Below, in pieces: positions 1 through 6,289 of a stretch of 9,424 nucleotides of DNA. The notes beneath the pieces are model-generated. The model was not told the origin of the DNA and searched no databases. It saw only the letters and a program-made list of their open reading frames with translations. The number at the start of each line of letters is the position of its first letter. Position 1 is the first letter of the stretch. Both the position numbers and the translations under genes were made by a program. Origin of the DNA: Actinomycetes bacterium (GTDB taxonomy: Bacteria > Actinomycetota > Actinomycetes > S36-B12 > UBA10799); NCBI GenBank assembly GCA_029779995.1, contig JAKOZM010000325.1, positions 1 through 9,424 on the forward strand, written 5' to 3'.

Positions 1-696
1 ACCGTCGTCATCGAGCAAGGGCGTCGCTCGGACATCGACGCACTTGTAACCGCCGCCGGACTGCGCCAACCGCACCTCAAAGGTCTGCGGCTCCCCCACC
101 GCCACCTGCTGCTCCAGAGGGGGAAGCAGGTGCCGGTCGTCAGGATGCACCATCTCCCGGAAGGGACGGCCCACCCACTGCGCGGGCTGCCAGCCCAGCA
201 GAGAGGTGATCGACTCGGACACCCACTGCAGGACGCCGTGGTCGTCACCAGTGACCACGACGTCGGTGGCGTGCTCGGCCAGCAGCCGGTAACGGGCTTC
301 CGCCTCCTTGAACGGTGTCACGTCGCGCGCGACCCCGTAGAAGACCTCGGCGCCGTCTTCGCGCCGGTGAATCCGGCAGCGATGGAGCGTCCACACGCGG
401 CGGCCGTCGCGGGCGATCCAGCGCAGCGTGTACTCCAGGATCTCGCCCGGCGGCTTCTGGGCCGCGGCCAACAGCACCCGGATGTCCCGCGGATCGACCA
501 ACCGATCACCCAAGTGGGGGTCTTCGTAGTGCTCCTGCGGAGTGTAACCGACGAGGTCAATCACCGAATCGCTGATATATTCGAAGGCGCGGTCGGGGGC
601 GAGCCGCAAAATGTACTCGACGTCGAGGCGGGGAATGGCCAGTTCAGCAAGGCGCTGGGCATCTGCGGCTCCAAAGGAAAACGTTTCGTCTGCCAC
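1..696 (-). CDS. PAS-domain sensory protein, C-terminal part beyond the window
   Basis: The first 232 residues of a signalling protein whose C-terminal end lies off the left edge. Two PAS domains are visible. The first covers about residues 23-130, with FEYISDSVIDLVGYTPQE, then the RDGRRVWTLHR strand and the GVARDVTPFKEAEARY linker typical of PAS/PAC units. The second covers about 137-232, with YRLLAEHATDVVVT, WVSESITSLLGWQP and MVHPDD. There is no signal peptide or membrane segment, so this part is cytoplasmic. The GTG start is well fixed: an in-frame TAG lies five codons upstream (709-711) and an AGGGGG ribosome site sits 5 bases before it. The output domain is not seen. Diguanylate cyclase/phosphodiesterase, histidine kinase or anti-sigma phosphatase are all possible, and the ligand is unknown. 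It lies 86 bp after the symporter operon in the same direction, with its own candidate promoter, so a link to carboxylate metabolism is only positional. Confidence 0.88.
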   Translation of the reverse strand, partial: MADETFSFGAADAQRLAELAIPRLDVEYILRLAPDRAFEYISDSVIDLVGYTPQEHYEDPHLGDRLVDPRDIRVLLAAAQKPPGEILEYTLRWIARDGRRVWTLHRCRIHRREDGAEVFYGVARDVTPFKEAEARYRLLAEHATDVVVTGDDHGVLQWVSESITSLLGWQPAQWVGRPFREMVHPDDRHLLPPLEQQVAVGEPQTFEVRLAQSGGGYKCVDVRATPLLDDDG

Positions 697-756
697 GTCC
701 GCCCCCTGCTACGGAATTCGTTGAAAGTCCCAACGTAGCGCTCGAAACCTGCAGGG

Positions 757-786
757 AAAGTATCAAGTCGATCAAGATCTCGTCAA
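757..786 (-). promoter_or_regulatory. Candidate sigma-70-type promoter for the PAS gene
   Basis: On the minus strand a -35-like TTGACG (786-781) overlaps the TGA stop of the nucleotidyltransferase gene. It is followed after 16 bases by GATACT (764-759), or after 18 bases by TACTTT (762-757). Transcription would begin near 750, giving a leader of about 55 bases before the GTG at 696. The spacer holds a direct repeat CTTGAT-CGA-CTTGAT (776-762) with a 9-bp period, which could be a binding site. No terminator is seen between the two genes, so read-through from the operon is also possible. The assignment rests on pattern only. Confidence 0.42.
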
Positions 787-1685
787 AGATCCGTCCGGAA
801 TGCAACGGATGTCACCGATTGTGCACTTTTGATGGCGCGCAGGGCCTCCCGTACGGCGTCGTGCTCAGCATGCGTCAACTCGTGGGGATCGATGCTGTCG
901 GTGACATACTCCCGGGCGGCCATCTGGCGTAGCTGATTAGTCAGCCGCAGCCGGGACAATAGGTCATACCCTTCGCCCAGACGTGTGGTCAATTCCGCAC
1001 TCAGCACATTGGCCTCGCCGGCTGCCACCAGCCGGTCACCCGTGCTGACCGCTGGTGAGCCTGCTCGCAGGCCGTAGAGCCGGGCAAGCAGCACGATGGG
1101 AGCCAGCCCCGACTTCTTCAGGTCGAGCTTTGCGCGGGGCAGCCGACCGAACGGCCCGAGCGCAGTGGGGAAGCCGTTGGCCGCCACGGCCAGACCGTGC
1201 ATGAGCCGCGCCGACTGCGCCCCGAGGGCCAGTTCCGCCAAGGCTGGGGCGACATCCACGCCGGCGGTCAGGGGCCGCACATCGAGGAAGACGTCCGCAT
1301 CGATGACAGCCTGGGCCGTGGGCGCGTTCACCCGGTCGCGAAAGATGTCCGCCCACTGCTCGACGCTGTGCGACCAGGCGTCGGCCATGTAACCGCCATC
1401 GCAGCGACGCATCCCGAACTCCACCAGCCCGTCGATGACGGCGGCCGCGAGATCGGCGGCGTAGCTACTGCCGGCAGCCGCGGGGGTCTGCCAGAACAGC
1501 GCGGAGTCCTGGTCGGAGGCACAATGCAACTCCCTGCGGGCATGGCTACCGAGCACCACCCAGGAGAAGCGGGCCGGCGGCGGTCCGGCCGTGTGCAGGA
1601 AGCCATCGATCAGCAGCCGGGTCTGGGCGTCGGCGGCGTCCGAGAGGGATCCGCCAGCCCGGGCAACGTCCACCAGTGTTGACAT
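783..1685 (-). CDS. DUF294-type putative nucleotidyltransferase
   Basis: A 300-residue soluble protein. Residues 46-63 carry the nucleotidyltransferase-superfamily signature GS-x-A-R-R-E followed by SDQDSALF. G46-S47 form the GS turn, and D58 and D60 are the expected metal-binding acidic pair. This matches the GSxxRxE...tDQDnal pattern of the DUF294 family (GlnD-like nucleotidyltransferases). Residues about 165-290 fit the DUF294 C-terminal helical domain, with KLDLKKSGLAPIVLLARLYG, STGDRL and LRLTNQLRQ. Longer family members carry N-terminal CBS or cyclic-nucleotide domains; this one starts almost directly with the catalytic domain. The ATG lies 3 bases after the stop of the upstream symporter gene, with AAGGGG 7 bases before it, so it is the last gene of the operon. 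Family members are often next to acetate/solute symporters, but the substrate is unknown. Protein nucleotidylylation of a partner is an inference. Confidence 0.87.
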   Translation of the reverse strand: MSTLVDVARAGGSLSDAADAQTRLLIDGFLHTAGPPPARFSWVVLGSHARRELHCASDQDSALFWQTPAAAGSSYAADLAAAVIDGLVEFGMRRCDGGYMADAWSHSVEQWADIFRDRVNAPTAQAVIDADVFLDVRPLTAGVDVAPALAELALGAQSARLMHGLAVAANGFPTALGPFGRLPRAKLDLKKSGLAPIVLLARLYGLRAGSPAVSTGDRLVAAGEANVLSAELTTRLGEGYDLLSRLRLTNQLRQMAAREYVTDSIDPHELTHAEHDAVREALRAIKSAQSVTSVAFRTDL

Positions 1686-1688
1686 CGG

Positions 1689-3398
1689 CTAACCCCTTGC
1701 CGTCCAGGTACGCCGCACACCCACGGACTCCGGGGTGTGCAGCCGGATCATGATCCGGTCGACACCGGCGGGCAGGCGGTGCTGGGTGCGGCGGGACACA
1801 ATCACCATTGTCGCCAATGACATGGGCATCGCCCACGCGGCGGGTTGCGACAGCAGAGCTGCCGGCCAGCCCGTGAGTTCCACCAGGGTCGACACGGCGA
1901 TCGCCGTGGTCGCGGCAGTGCCACCCACGATCAACCCGACAGCCGCCCCGACATCGGTGAGCCGGCGCCACCAGATGCCCAACAGCAACAGGGGGGAGAA
2001 CGTGGCCGCCGCGACGGCGAACGCCAAGGAGACCGCCTGCGCCAACGGCAGGGATTCGGCGAACAGACCGAGCAGGAAGGGGACAACCACAGCCACTGCG
2101 GCCGCGATGCGGAAGGCAACGATCGGATCCTGCACCCACCGGCTCACGAGGTCCTGGCTCAGAACCCCGGCAACCGTGACAGTCAGGCCAGTGGCCGTAG
2201 CCAGGAAGGCCGCTGCGGCGCCGGCGCTGACCAGCGCGGTGAGCCACTGCCCCACGGCACCGGACAGCATCGCCTGCGGCAGCAGCAACACGACCGCATC
2301 GGTGCGCCCCGTCATGAGCAGTTCCGGGGCATAAAGCCGGCCGAGCATGCCGTAGACACTTGGGGCGAGGTAGAACAGCCCGACGAGCCCGATCACCACG
2401 AGCGCCGTTCGGCGGGCCTGCCTGCCGTCCGGGTTGGTGTAGAAACGCACGAGGACGTGCGGCAGTCCCATGGTGCCCAGGAACAGCGCGAACATCAGGG
2501 CATACGTGCGGTACAGCGCGTGTTCCTGCCCGCCCTGCAAGGCCTGCGCCCAGCTGCTGCCACTGAGGATCGTGGTCGTGGACAGGTGTGGCACCTGCGA
2601 TCCGGCGGGAAAGGTCACGACGGTGTCGGCAGGTACTACCCGCACGCCCACATCCCACCGCTGCTGCCCGCCATTCACACTGACATCCACCGCCTGCGGC
2701 ACCGTCACCTCAGTGTCCACCCGCATGCTGACGGTGGTCTGCTCCTGGAAGGTCGGTGGCGCCTGCGTGAGCGGACTGGGATTGCTGTCTGCGCGCCAGG
2801 CGGCCAGCAGGAACAGCACCGGCACCATGATGGCGACGACCTTGAGCCAGTACTGAAAGCCCTGCACGAGGGTAACGCTGCGCATGCCCCCACCGACGAT
2901 CACGACCAGCACCGTAACGCTGACCAGCAGCCCCCCGAGCCATACCGGGGTGTCCAGCAGGATCTGCAAGGAGATTCCCGCTCCCTGCAACTGCGGCAGG
3001 ACGTAGAGCCAGCCGATCAGCACCACCAGCGCGCTGGCGATCACTCGTACCGTGCGTGAGCGCAGCCGGGCCTCGGCGAAGTCGGGCAGTGTGTAGGCCC
3101 CGGAGCGGCGCAGCGGCGCGGCGACCAGGGCCAGCAGCAGCACATACCCGACCGCATACCCGACGGGGAACCAGACGGCATCCGCGCCCCCCACCATGAT
3201 GAGCCCCGCAACTCCCAGGAACGAGGCCGCGGAAAGGTACTCACCGGCGATTGCGGAGGCGTTCCACCAGGCCGGCACGGAGCGGGAAGCGACGTAGAAG
3301 TCGCCCGTGGTCCGGGCCAGTCGGGAGGAGTAGGCCGCCAACCCGATGGTCACCAGGACCGTGAGCGCCATGCCGATCGCGGCGAGCATCGGGTTCAC
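1689..3398 (-). CDS. Sodium:solute symporter, ActP/MctC-like (acetate or related carboxylate)
   Basis: A 569-residue integral membrane protein of the SSS family, predicted to couple cation entry to monocarboxylate uptake. Family marks are DFYVASRSVPAWWNASAIAG (33-52), the GEYLSAASFLG helix (52-62), GMRSVTLVQGFQYWLK (171-186) and GLPHVLVRFYTNP (311-323), which is diagnostic of the acetate/pyruvate branch. I count about 13 hydrophobic segments. Residues about 202-296 form a long hydrophilic loop with a beta-rich, Val/Thr-rich stretch (about 215-275) that ordinary ActP proteins appear to lack. The start is a GTG whose last two bases open the TGA of the preceding gene (GTGA overlap). GGAGGG lies 3-4 bases upstream, which is close, so the ATG three codons later is a possible alternative. 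Being in one operon with a two-component system suggests regulated uptake. The exact substrate (acetate, pyruvate, propionate, lactate) cannot be read from sequence. Confidence 0.92.
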   Translation of the reverse strand: MNPMLAAIGMALTVLVTIGLAAYSSRLARTTGDFYVASRSVPAWWNASAIAGEYLSAASFLGVAGLIMVGGADAVWFPVGYAVGYVLLLALVAAPLRRSGAYTLPDFAEARLRSRTVRVIASALVVLIGWLYVLPQLQGAGISLQILLDTPVWLGGLLVSVTVLVVIVGGGMRSVTLVQGFQYWLKVVAIMVPVLFLLAAWRADSNPSPLTQAPPTFQEQTTVSMRVDTEVTVPQAVDVSVNGGQQRWDVGVRVVPADTVVTFPAGSQVPHLSTTTILSGSSWAQALQGGQEHALYRTYALMFALFLGTMGLPHVLVRFYTNPDGRQARRTALVVIGLVGLFYLAPSVYGMLGRLYAPELLMTGRTDAVVLLLPQAMLSGAVGQWLTALVSAGAAAAFLATATGLTVTVAGVLSQDLVSRWVQDPIVAFRIAAAVAVVVPFLLGLFAESLPLAQAVSLAFAVAAATFSPLLLLGIWWRRLTDVGAAVGLIVGGTAATTAIAVSTLVELTGWPAALLSQPAAWAMPMSLATMVIVSRRTQHRLPAGVDRIMIRLHTPESVGVRRTWTARG

Positions 3399-3769
3399 CG
3401 GCCCTCCACGAGATCGGTGAACTGTGCCTCGTTGCGGTCAGCCTGCCGCACGTACCACCAGCCCACGCCGAGGATGGCCGGGTACACCAGCACCCCCAGC
3501 AGCAGCCACCACAGCGGCATCGGACCCACCTGCAGTTCTCGCACGCTCGGCCAGGCACCGAACACCAACGGCATGGCCGCGAGCGGGACCACGACCAGCG
3601 CAACGGTGGCCAGTCCGAGCAGCAGTTGTGTGCGGATCAGTGAACGCAGGTAAACCTTGCCGACGCGGGTCTGGTCGTCGATCTCATCGGTGATGGGCCG
3701 GGGCCGGCGGCGGCGGACATCGCGGCGGGGACCGGTGATGACGACCCGGCGTGGACGGGGAGTGTTCAC
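3395..3769 (-). CDS. Small two-TM membrane protein, DUF485/DUF4212-like symporter partner
   Basis: A 124-residue protein. The first ~24 residues are strongly basic (RRDVRRRRPRP). There are two hydrophobic helices at about 48-71 and 84-106, then a short polar tail containing WWYVRQADRNEAQF. The tail resembles the YVRxAN/D end of DUF485 (E. coli YjcH, encoded between acs and actP) and the general plan of DUF4212 small symporter subunits. I could not decide between these families by eye. The role is probably accessory to the symporter encoded immediately downstream: the stop of this gene and the symporter GTG overlap as GTGA. Its own GTG overlaps the TGA of the response regulator in the same way. 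The frame stays open upstream to 3955, inside the regulator gene, but that part reads like shadow sequence. The overlap and the weak GGAG 9 bases upstream support the start at 3769. Function is inferred from context. Confidence 0.82.
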   Translation of the reverse strand: MNTPRPRRVVITGPRRDVRRRRPRPITDEIDDQTRVGKVYLRSLIRTQLLLGLATVALVVVPLAAMPLVFGAWPSVRELQVGPMPLWWLLLGVLVYPAILGVGWWYVRQADRNEAQFTDLVEGR

Positions 3770-4521
3770 CGTTCCAATCTCCGGCCGGCCACCAGCGCCT
3801 CCTTGACCACCGGGGTGTGGCGGCGGCTGACGGGCACCGACTGTTCGTGCCCGAGGTCGACAGTGGTCCGGCCTCCGACCGAGCGCAGGCCCACCACATA
3901 CGCAGCGTTGACCAGGTACCGCCGGTGCACCCGCAGGAATCCCGCGGCCTCCCACTTCTCCTCCAGGGCCGCCAGCGGGATGCGGACCAGGTGCGAGGCC
4001 TCGCGGGTGTACAGACGCACATAGTCGCGCTGCGCCTCGACGAACACGATGTCGGAGCGTTTCACGTAGCGGGTCATGGCGCCGAGTTCGACCGCGATGG
4101 TCTCGTCGGTGGCCGCGGGAGGCGGACCGCTGGGTTCCACCTCCGCGTCGAGTTGTCGCTGGACGCGGGCGACGGCTTGGGCCAGGCGTTCGGCCCGGAT
4201 CGGCTTGAGCAGGTAATCCACGGCGGCGATGTCGAAAGCGTCCACAGCGTGGGAGTCGTAGGCGGTCACGAAGACGACCGGCGGCGGCGCGGCGAACCGG
4301 CCGATGATCCGCGCCAGGGCCAAGCCGTCCATGCCAGGCATCCGGATGTCCAGGAACACCGCGTCCACATCGTCGGCCTGCAGCAATTCGAGGGCGTCGG
4401 TGGCCGTGCCTGCGGTGCGGACCTGGGCGATGCCGTTCGTGTTGCTCAGCAGGTACGCCAGTTCGGCCAGCGCGGGAGCTTCGTCATCCACCGCCACTAC
4501 GATCAGGCCGTCGTCACTCAT
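3766..4521 (-). CDS. LytTR-family response regulator
   Basis: A 251-residue DNA-binding response regulator. The receiver domain covers about residues 6-122, with acidic residues D12/D13, phospho-acceptor D58 in VFLDIRMPGMDG, T86 and the conserved K106 in YLLKPI. A Pro/Glu-rich linker (126-140) leads to a LytTR DNA-binding domain at about 143-248, shown by RSDIVFVEAQRDYVRLYT and FLRVHRRYLVN. The start is the ATG at 4521, preceded 6 bases away by an excellent GAAGGAG site. The open frame extends 45 codons upstream, but only antisense-like peptide precedes this ATG. The gene overlaps the sensor kinase gene by 8 bases (ATGAGTGA) and the following small gene by 4. It is the cognate regulator of the kinase and probably activates the operon or a nearby promoter. 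I see no clear pair of LytTR-type repeats upstream of the operon. Confidence 0.95.
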   Translation of the reverse strand: MSDDGLIVVAVDDEAPALAELAYLLSNTNGIAQVRTAGTATDALELLQADDVDAVFLDIRMPGMDGLALARIIGRFAAPPPVVFVTAYDSHAVDAFDIAAVDYLLKPIRAERLAQAVARVQRQLDAEVEPSGPPPAATDETIAVELGAMTRYVKRSDIVFVEAQRDYVRLYTREASHLVRIPLAALEEKWEAAGFLRVHRRYLVNAAYVVGLRSVGGRTTVDLGHEQSVPVSRRHTPVVKEALVAGRRLER

Positions 4522-5689
4522 CGACCACTCCTTCGGCGTACTTGGGAACCCGCATGGTGACCTTGGTTCCGGCCATCGGGGCGGTCTCCACGACCAGCCC
4601 ATGGTCGTCACCGAAGGCCCGGCGCAGCCGCTCGTCCACGTTGGCCATGCCGACATGGTCGCCGGGCTCTCCGGAGAGGCTGCGCCGGATCACGTCAGGG
4701 TCGTTACCCACCCCGTCGTCCTCCACACTGATCCAGCAGTCACCGCCGCGCTCCACAGCAGTGATACTGACCGTCCCCGGCGAGTCGCGGTTCTCCAGGC
4801 CGTGACGCACGGCGTTCTCCACCAACGGCTGGATGCACAGGAACGGGATCCGCACGCTGAGCACCTCCGGGTCCACGCGCAGTTTCACCTGCAGGCGGTC
4901 GCCGAAGCGGGCCTGCTCGAGCAGCAGGTACTGCTCGACGCTGCGCAGCTCCTCGGCAAGTGCGGTGTACCGGCCGTGGGAGCGGAACGAGTACCGGGTG
5001 AAGTCCGCGAAGTCCAGCAGCAATTCCCGGGCCCGATCCGGGTCGGTACGGACGAACGAGGCGATCGCGGTCAGCGAGTTGAAGATGAAGTGCGGCGAGA
5101 TCTGCGCCCGCAGGACCTTCACCTCGGCCTCAGCCGATCGCGCTCTGGTGCGGTCGAGTTCAGCCAGGTCGAGCTGGCCGGAGACGAAACCCGCGACCTC
5201 TTCGACGGCGCGCATCATTGCCGGCCCGGTCGGGGCGTTGGTGTACGCCACCAACGCCCCGATCACCACCTCGTCACTGGCCAGCGGAGCGGCGACGCCA
5301 GACCGGAACATCTGCGACACCTCGCGCGCTTGCGTCTCACTGATGACAGTCGCGACACCTGTGTCCAGGGCGGTCTGGGCATGGGCGACCACGCGGTCAC
5401 GGTGCTTGTCCCCGATGCCGTCGAGGGCGAGGGTCTCCACTCGATCGGTGATCCCCACAGCGGGCACCCCGAGGAGGTTGTGCAGATGTTTGAGGCTGCG
5501 CTGGGCACCGGCTTGCGTCAGGCCCGCCCGCAGGGACGGGGCCGCCTGGCTGGCGATGTGCAAAGTCCGGTAGGTCGCCATCTGCGCCTCGGTGCCCATC
5601 CGCCGGGGCCCGCGTACCCAACGGGCAACCGCCATCCCGAGCACGATGGCGCCGGCGATCGCCACCAGCGCCAGCACCCAGGCATCCAT
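4514..5689 (-). CDS. LytS-type sensor histidine kinase with GAF-like region
   Basis: A 391-residue kinase. One N-terminal membrane helix (about 3-23) is followed by RWVRGPRR, which suggests membrane anchoring with the rest cytoplasmic. Residues about 40-172 look like a GAF domain (VPAVGITDRVETLALDGIGD, then GVAAPLASDEVVIGALVAYT). A short coiled linker leads to the His_kinase (LytS/YehU) phospho-acceptor motif AQISPHFIFNSLTAI with H200. The ATPase domain follows: N box LVENAVRHGLEN (N292), EDDGVG (323-328), GMANVDERLRRAFG (347-360) and GTKVTMRVP at the end. It lacks the multi-TM 5TM-LYK sensor domain of true LytS/BtsS, so the signal is probably read inside the cell by the GAF region. The ATG at 5689 is the first possible start (in-frame TAG four codons upstream) and has no purine-rich ribosome site. 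It is the first gene of the five-gene operon. The ligand is unknown. Confidence 0.94.
   Translation of the reverse strand: MDAWVLALVAIAGAIVLGMAVARWVRGPRRMGTEAQMATYRTLHIASQAAPSLRAGLTQAGAQRSLKHLHNLLGVPAVGITDRVETLALDGIGDKHRDRVVAHAQTALDTGVATVISETQAREVSQMFRSGVAAPLASDEVVIGALVAYTNAPTGPAMMRAVEEVAGFVSGQLDLAELDRTRARSAEAEVKVLRAQISPHFIFNSLTAIASFVRTDPDRARELLLDFADFTRYSFRSHGRYTALAEELRSVEQYLLLEQARFGDRLQVKLRVDPEVLSVRIPFLCIQPLVENAVRHGLENRDSPGTVSITAVERGGDCWISVEDDGVGNDPDVIRRSLSGEPGDHVGMANVDERLRRAFGDDHGLVVETAPMAGTKVTMRVPKYAEGVVDE
4528..4534 (-). promoter_or_regulatory. Ribosome binding site fixing the response-regulator start
   Basis: GAAGGAG on the minus strand, 6 bases before the ATG at 4521 and inside the 3' end of the kinase gene. 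It decides between this ATG and the open frame that continues upstream to 4656. Confidence 0.8.
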
Positions 5690-5695
5690 GAGGTG

Positions 5696-5701
5696 AAACT
5701 A
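5696..5701 (-). promoter_or_regulatory. Candidate -10 element (TAGTTT), possible leaderless start of the kinase operon
   Basis: On the minus strand TAGTTT fits the actinobacterial TAnnnT -10 pattern and stands 6 bases before the kinase ATG (TAGTTTCACCTCATG). That spacing would place the transcription start at or next to the A of the ATG, which fits the absence of a Shine-Dalgarno sequence. No good -35 hexamer is seen 16-18 bases upstream, as might be expected if an activator is needed. The call is pattern-based. Confidence 0.4.
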
Positions 5702-5811
5702 GCGTGCAGGACCACGGTTGCGGGTGCTCTTGCCCGGTGCGCCTGCCCCGGCACGCGGGTGTGGGGTGATCAGTCTCAAGACGGGCGTGGCCGGGTGCCG
5801 AAGGAGGCTGC

Positions 5812-6012
5812 GTGCCTCGCCCATGCTGCCCGGACTGCAGCCCGTACTGCCAGGACACATCCCTGGTGCTGGGGCAGGTGCGCGGCACCGGCGATGGCTG
5901 GTGGGGTGAGCCGTTCGACGACGGTTTCACCTCGCAGGCAGCCACCTTCTGGGGTGACGGCTGCTGCCCCGACTGTGCGGTCTGCCCGATCTGTCAGGGG
6001 CGCGGTTACTGA
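5812..6012 (+). CDS. Small cysteine-rich protein with paired CxxC clusters, unknown function
   Basis: A 66-residue protein with nine cysteines in two clusters. The N-terminal cluster is CCPDCSPYC (C5, C6, C9, C13) and the C-terminal one is CCPDCAVCPICQGRGY (C51, C52, C55, C58, C61). The PDC element is repeated in both. A Gly/Trp/aromatic-rich middle (GTGDGWWGEPFDDG) joins them. The spacing suggests binding of zinc or another metal, and CPICQGRG resembles the CxxCxGxG motif of the DnaJ zinc-finger region. No signal peptide or membrane segment is seen. The GTG start has a consensus AAGGAGG 4 bases upstream (5801-5807), and third codon positions are G/C-rich, which supports a real gene. It is the only plus-strand gene, divergent from the sensor-kinase operon and convergent with acs. 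I do not recognise the family. Being divergent from the acetate-sensing genes may or may not be meaningful. Confidence 0.66.
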   Translation: MPRPCCPDCSPYCQDTSLVLGQVRGTGDGWWGEPFDDGFTSQAATFWGDGCCPDCAVCPICQGRGY

Positions 6013-6015
6013 CAG
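5991..6015 (+). terminator. Hairpin over the stop codon of the small cysteine-rich gene
   Basis: A perfect 7-bp inverted repeat CTGTCAG (5991-5997) and CTGACAG (6009-6015) flanks an 11-base GC-rich loop and includes the TGA stop at 6010-6012. There is no U tract after it, so it may be a weak terminator, a translation-linked structure or chance. Confidence 0.3.
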
Positions 6016-6147
6016 GGGTCTTGACATTGCGGGTCGGATTTCGGTGCGGTTGAGATTGGACCGCTCATATCCCGGTGCTCAGGGCCACCACGAAGTTGTA
6101 GGGGACGTGCAGCAAGTAGGTGCTGCCAGCGGGTCAGAGCCGCTACT

Positions 6148-6289
6148 GGTTCAAAAGTCCGCACGAGATCAACCCAATCCCCGATCTGTGCGGAGTTCTG
6201 ACCGTGACAGAACCGACTAATCAGACAAATCTGGCGGCGAAAGGGTTAAAACTCCGCATCGAAACGGCCTCCGTGCGGAGTTTTGAACC
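6148..6289. repeat. Four alternately inverted copies of an ~18-bp motif
   Basis: Copy 1 (6148-6165) is GGTTCAAAAGTCCGCACG. Copy 4 (6272-6289) is CGTGCGGAGTTTTGAACC, its reverse complement at 17 of 18 positions. Copy 2 (6186-6203) is CTGTGCGGAGTTCTGACC, in the orientation of copy 4. Copy 3 (6243-6261) is GGGTTAAAACTCCGCATCG, in the orientation of copy 1. The order is therefore forward, reverse, forward, reverse. Copies 1/2 and 3/4 can each fold into a hairpin, or 1/4 and 2/3 can pair as one nested structure. The arrangement recalls REP/BIME elements or a multi-site protein-binding array. None of the neighbouring genes is a transposase. Confidence 0.78.
6244..6289. terminator. Terminator-like hairpin formed by repeat copies 3 and 4
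   Basis: AAAACTCCGCA (6248-6258) pairs perfectly with TGCGGAGTTTT (6274-6284) around a 15-base loop. With one bulged G, GGTT (6244-6247) also pairs with AACC (6286-6289). The stem ends in four A on one arm and four T on the other, so it could act as an intrinsic terminator in both directions between the convergent small gene and acs. The T run is short. Confidence 0.5.

Noticed and set aside
1546..2658. Minus-strand frame of 370 codons
   Set aside because: It overlaps the symporter and nucleotidyltransferase genes in another frame; the product is Arg/Gly/Cys-rich and shadow-like.
3770..3955. N-terminal extension of the small membrane protein
   Set aside because: It lies wholly inside the LytTR domain of the regulator and codes for Pro/Arg/Gly-rich shadow peptide; the GTGA overlap start at 3769 is better supported.
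6141..6165. tRNA-like T-arm (CTGGTTCAAAAGTCC)
   Set aside because: The bases flanking TTCAAAA do not pair as a T stem and no acceptor, D or anticodon arm surrounds it; the segment is explained by the inverted repeat.
4304..6220. Long plus-strand open frame of 638 codons
   Set aside because: It runs antisense to the sensor kinase and regulator genes, whose family motifs are unambiguous on the minus strand. Long antisense frames are expected in very G+C-rich DNA, and its product shows no domain.
6148..6289. CRISPR array
   Set aside because: The copies alternate in orientation and have unequal spacing; a CRISPR array needs direct repeats with regular spacers.
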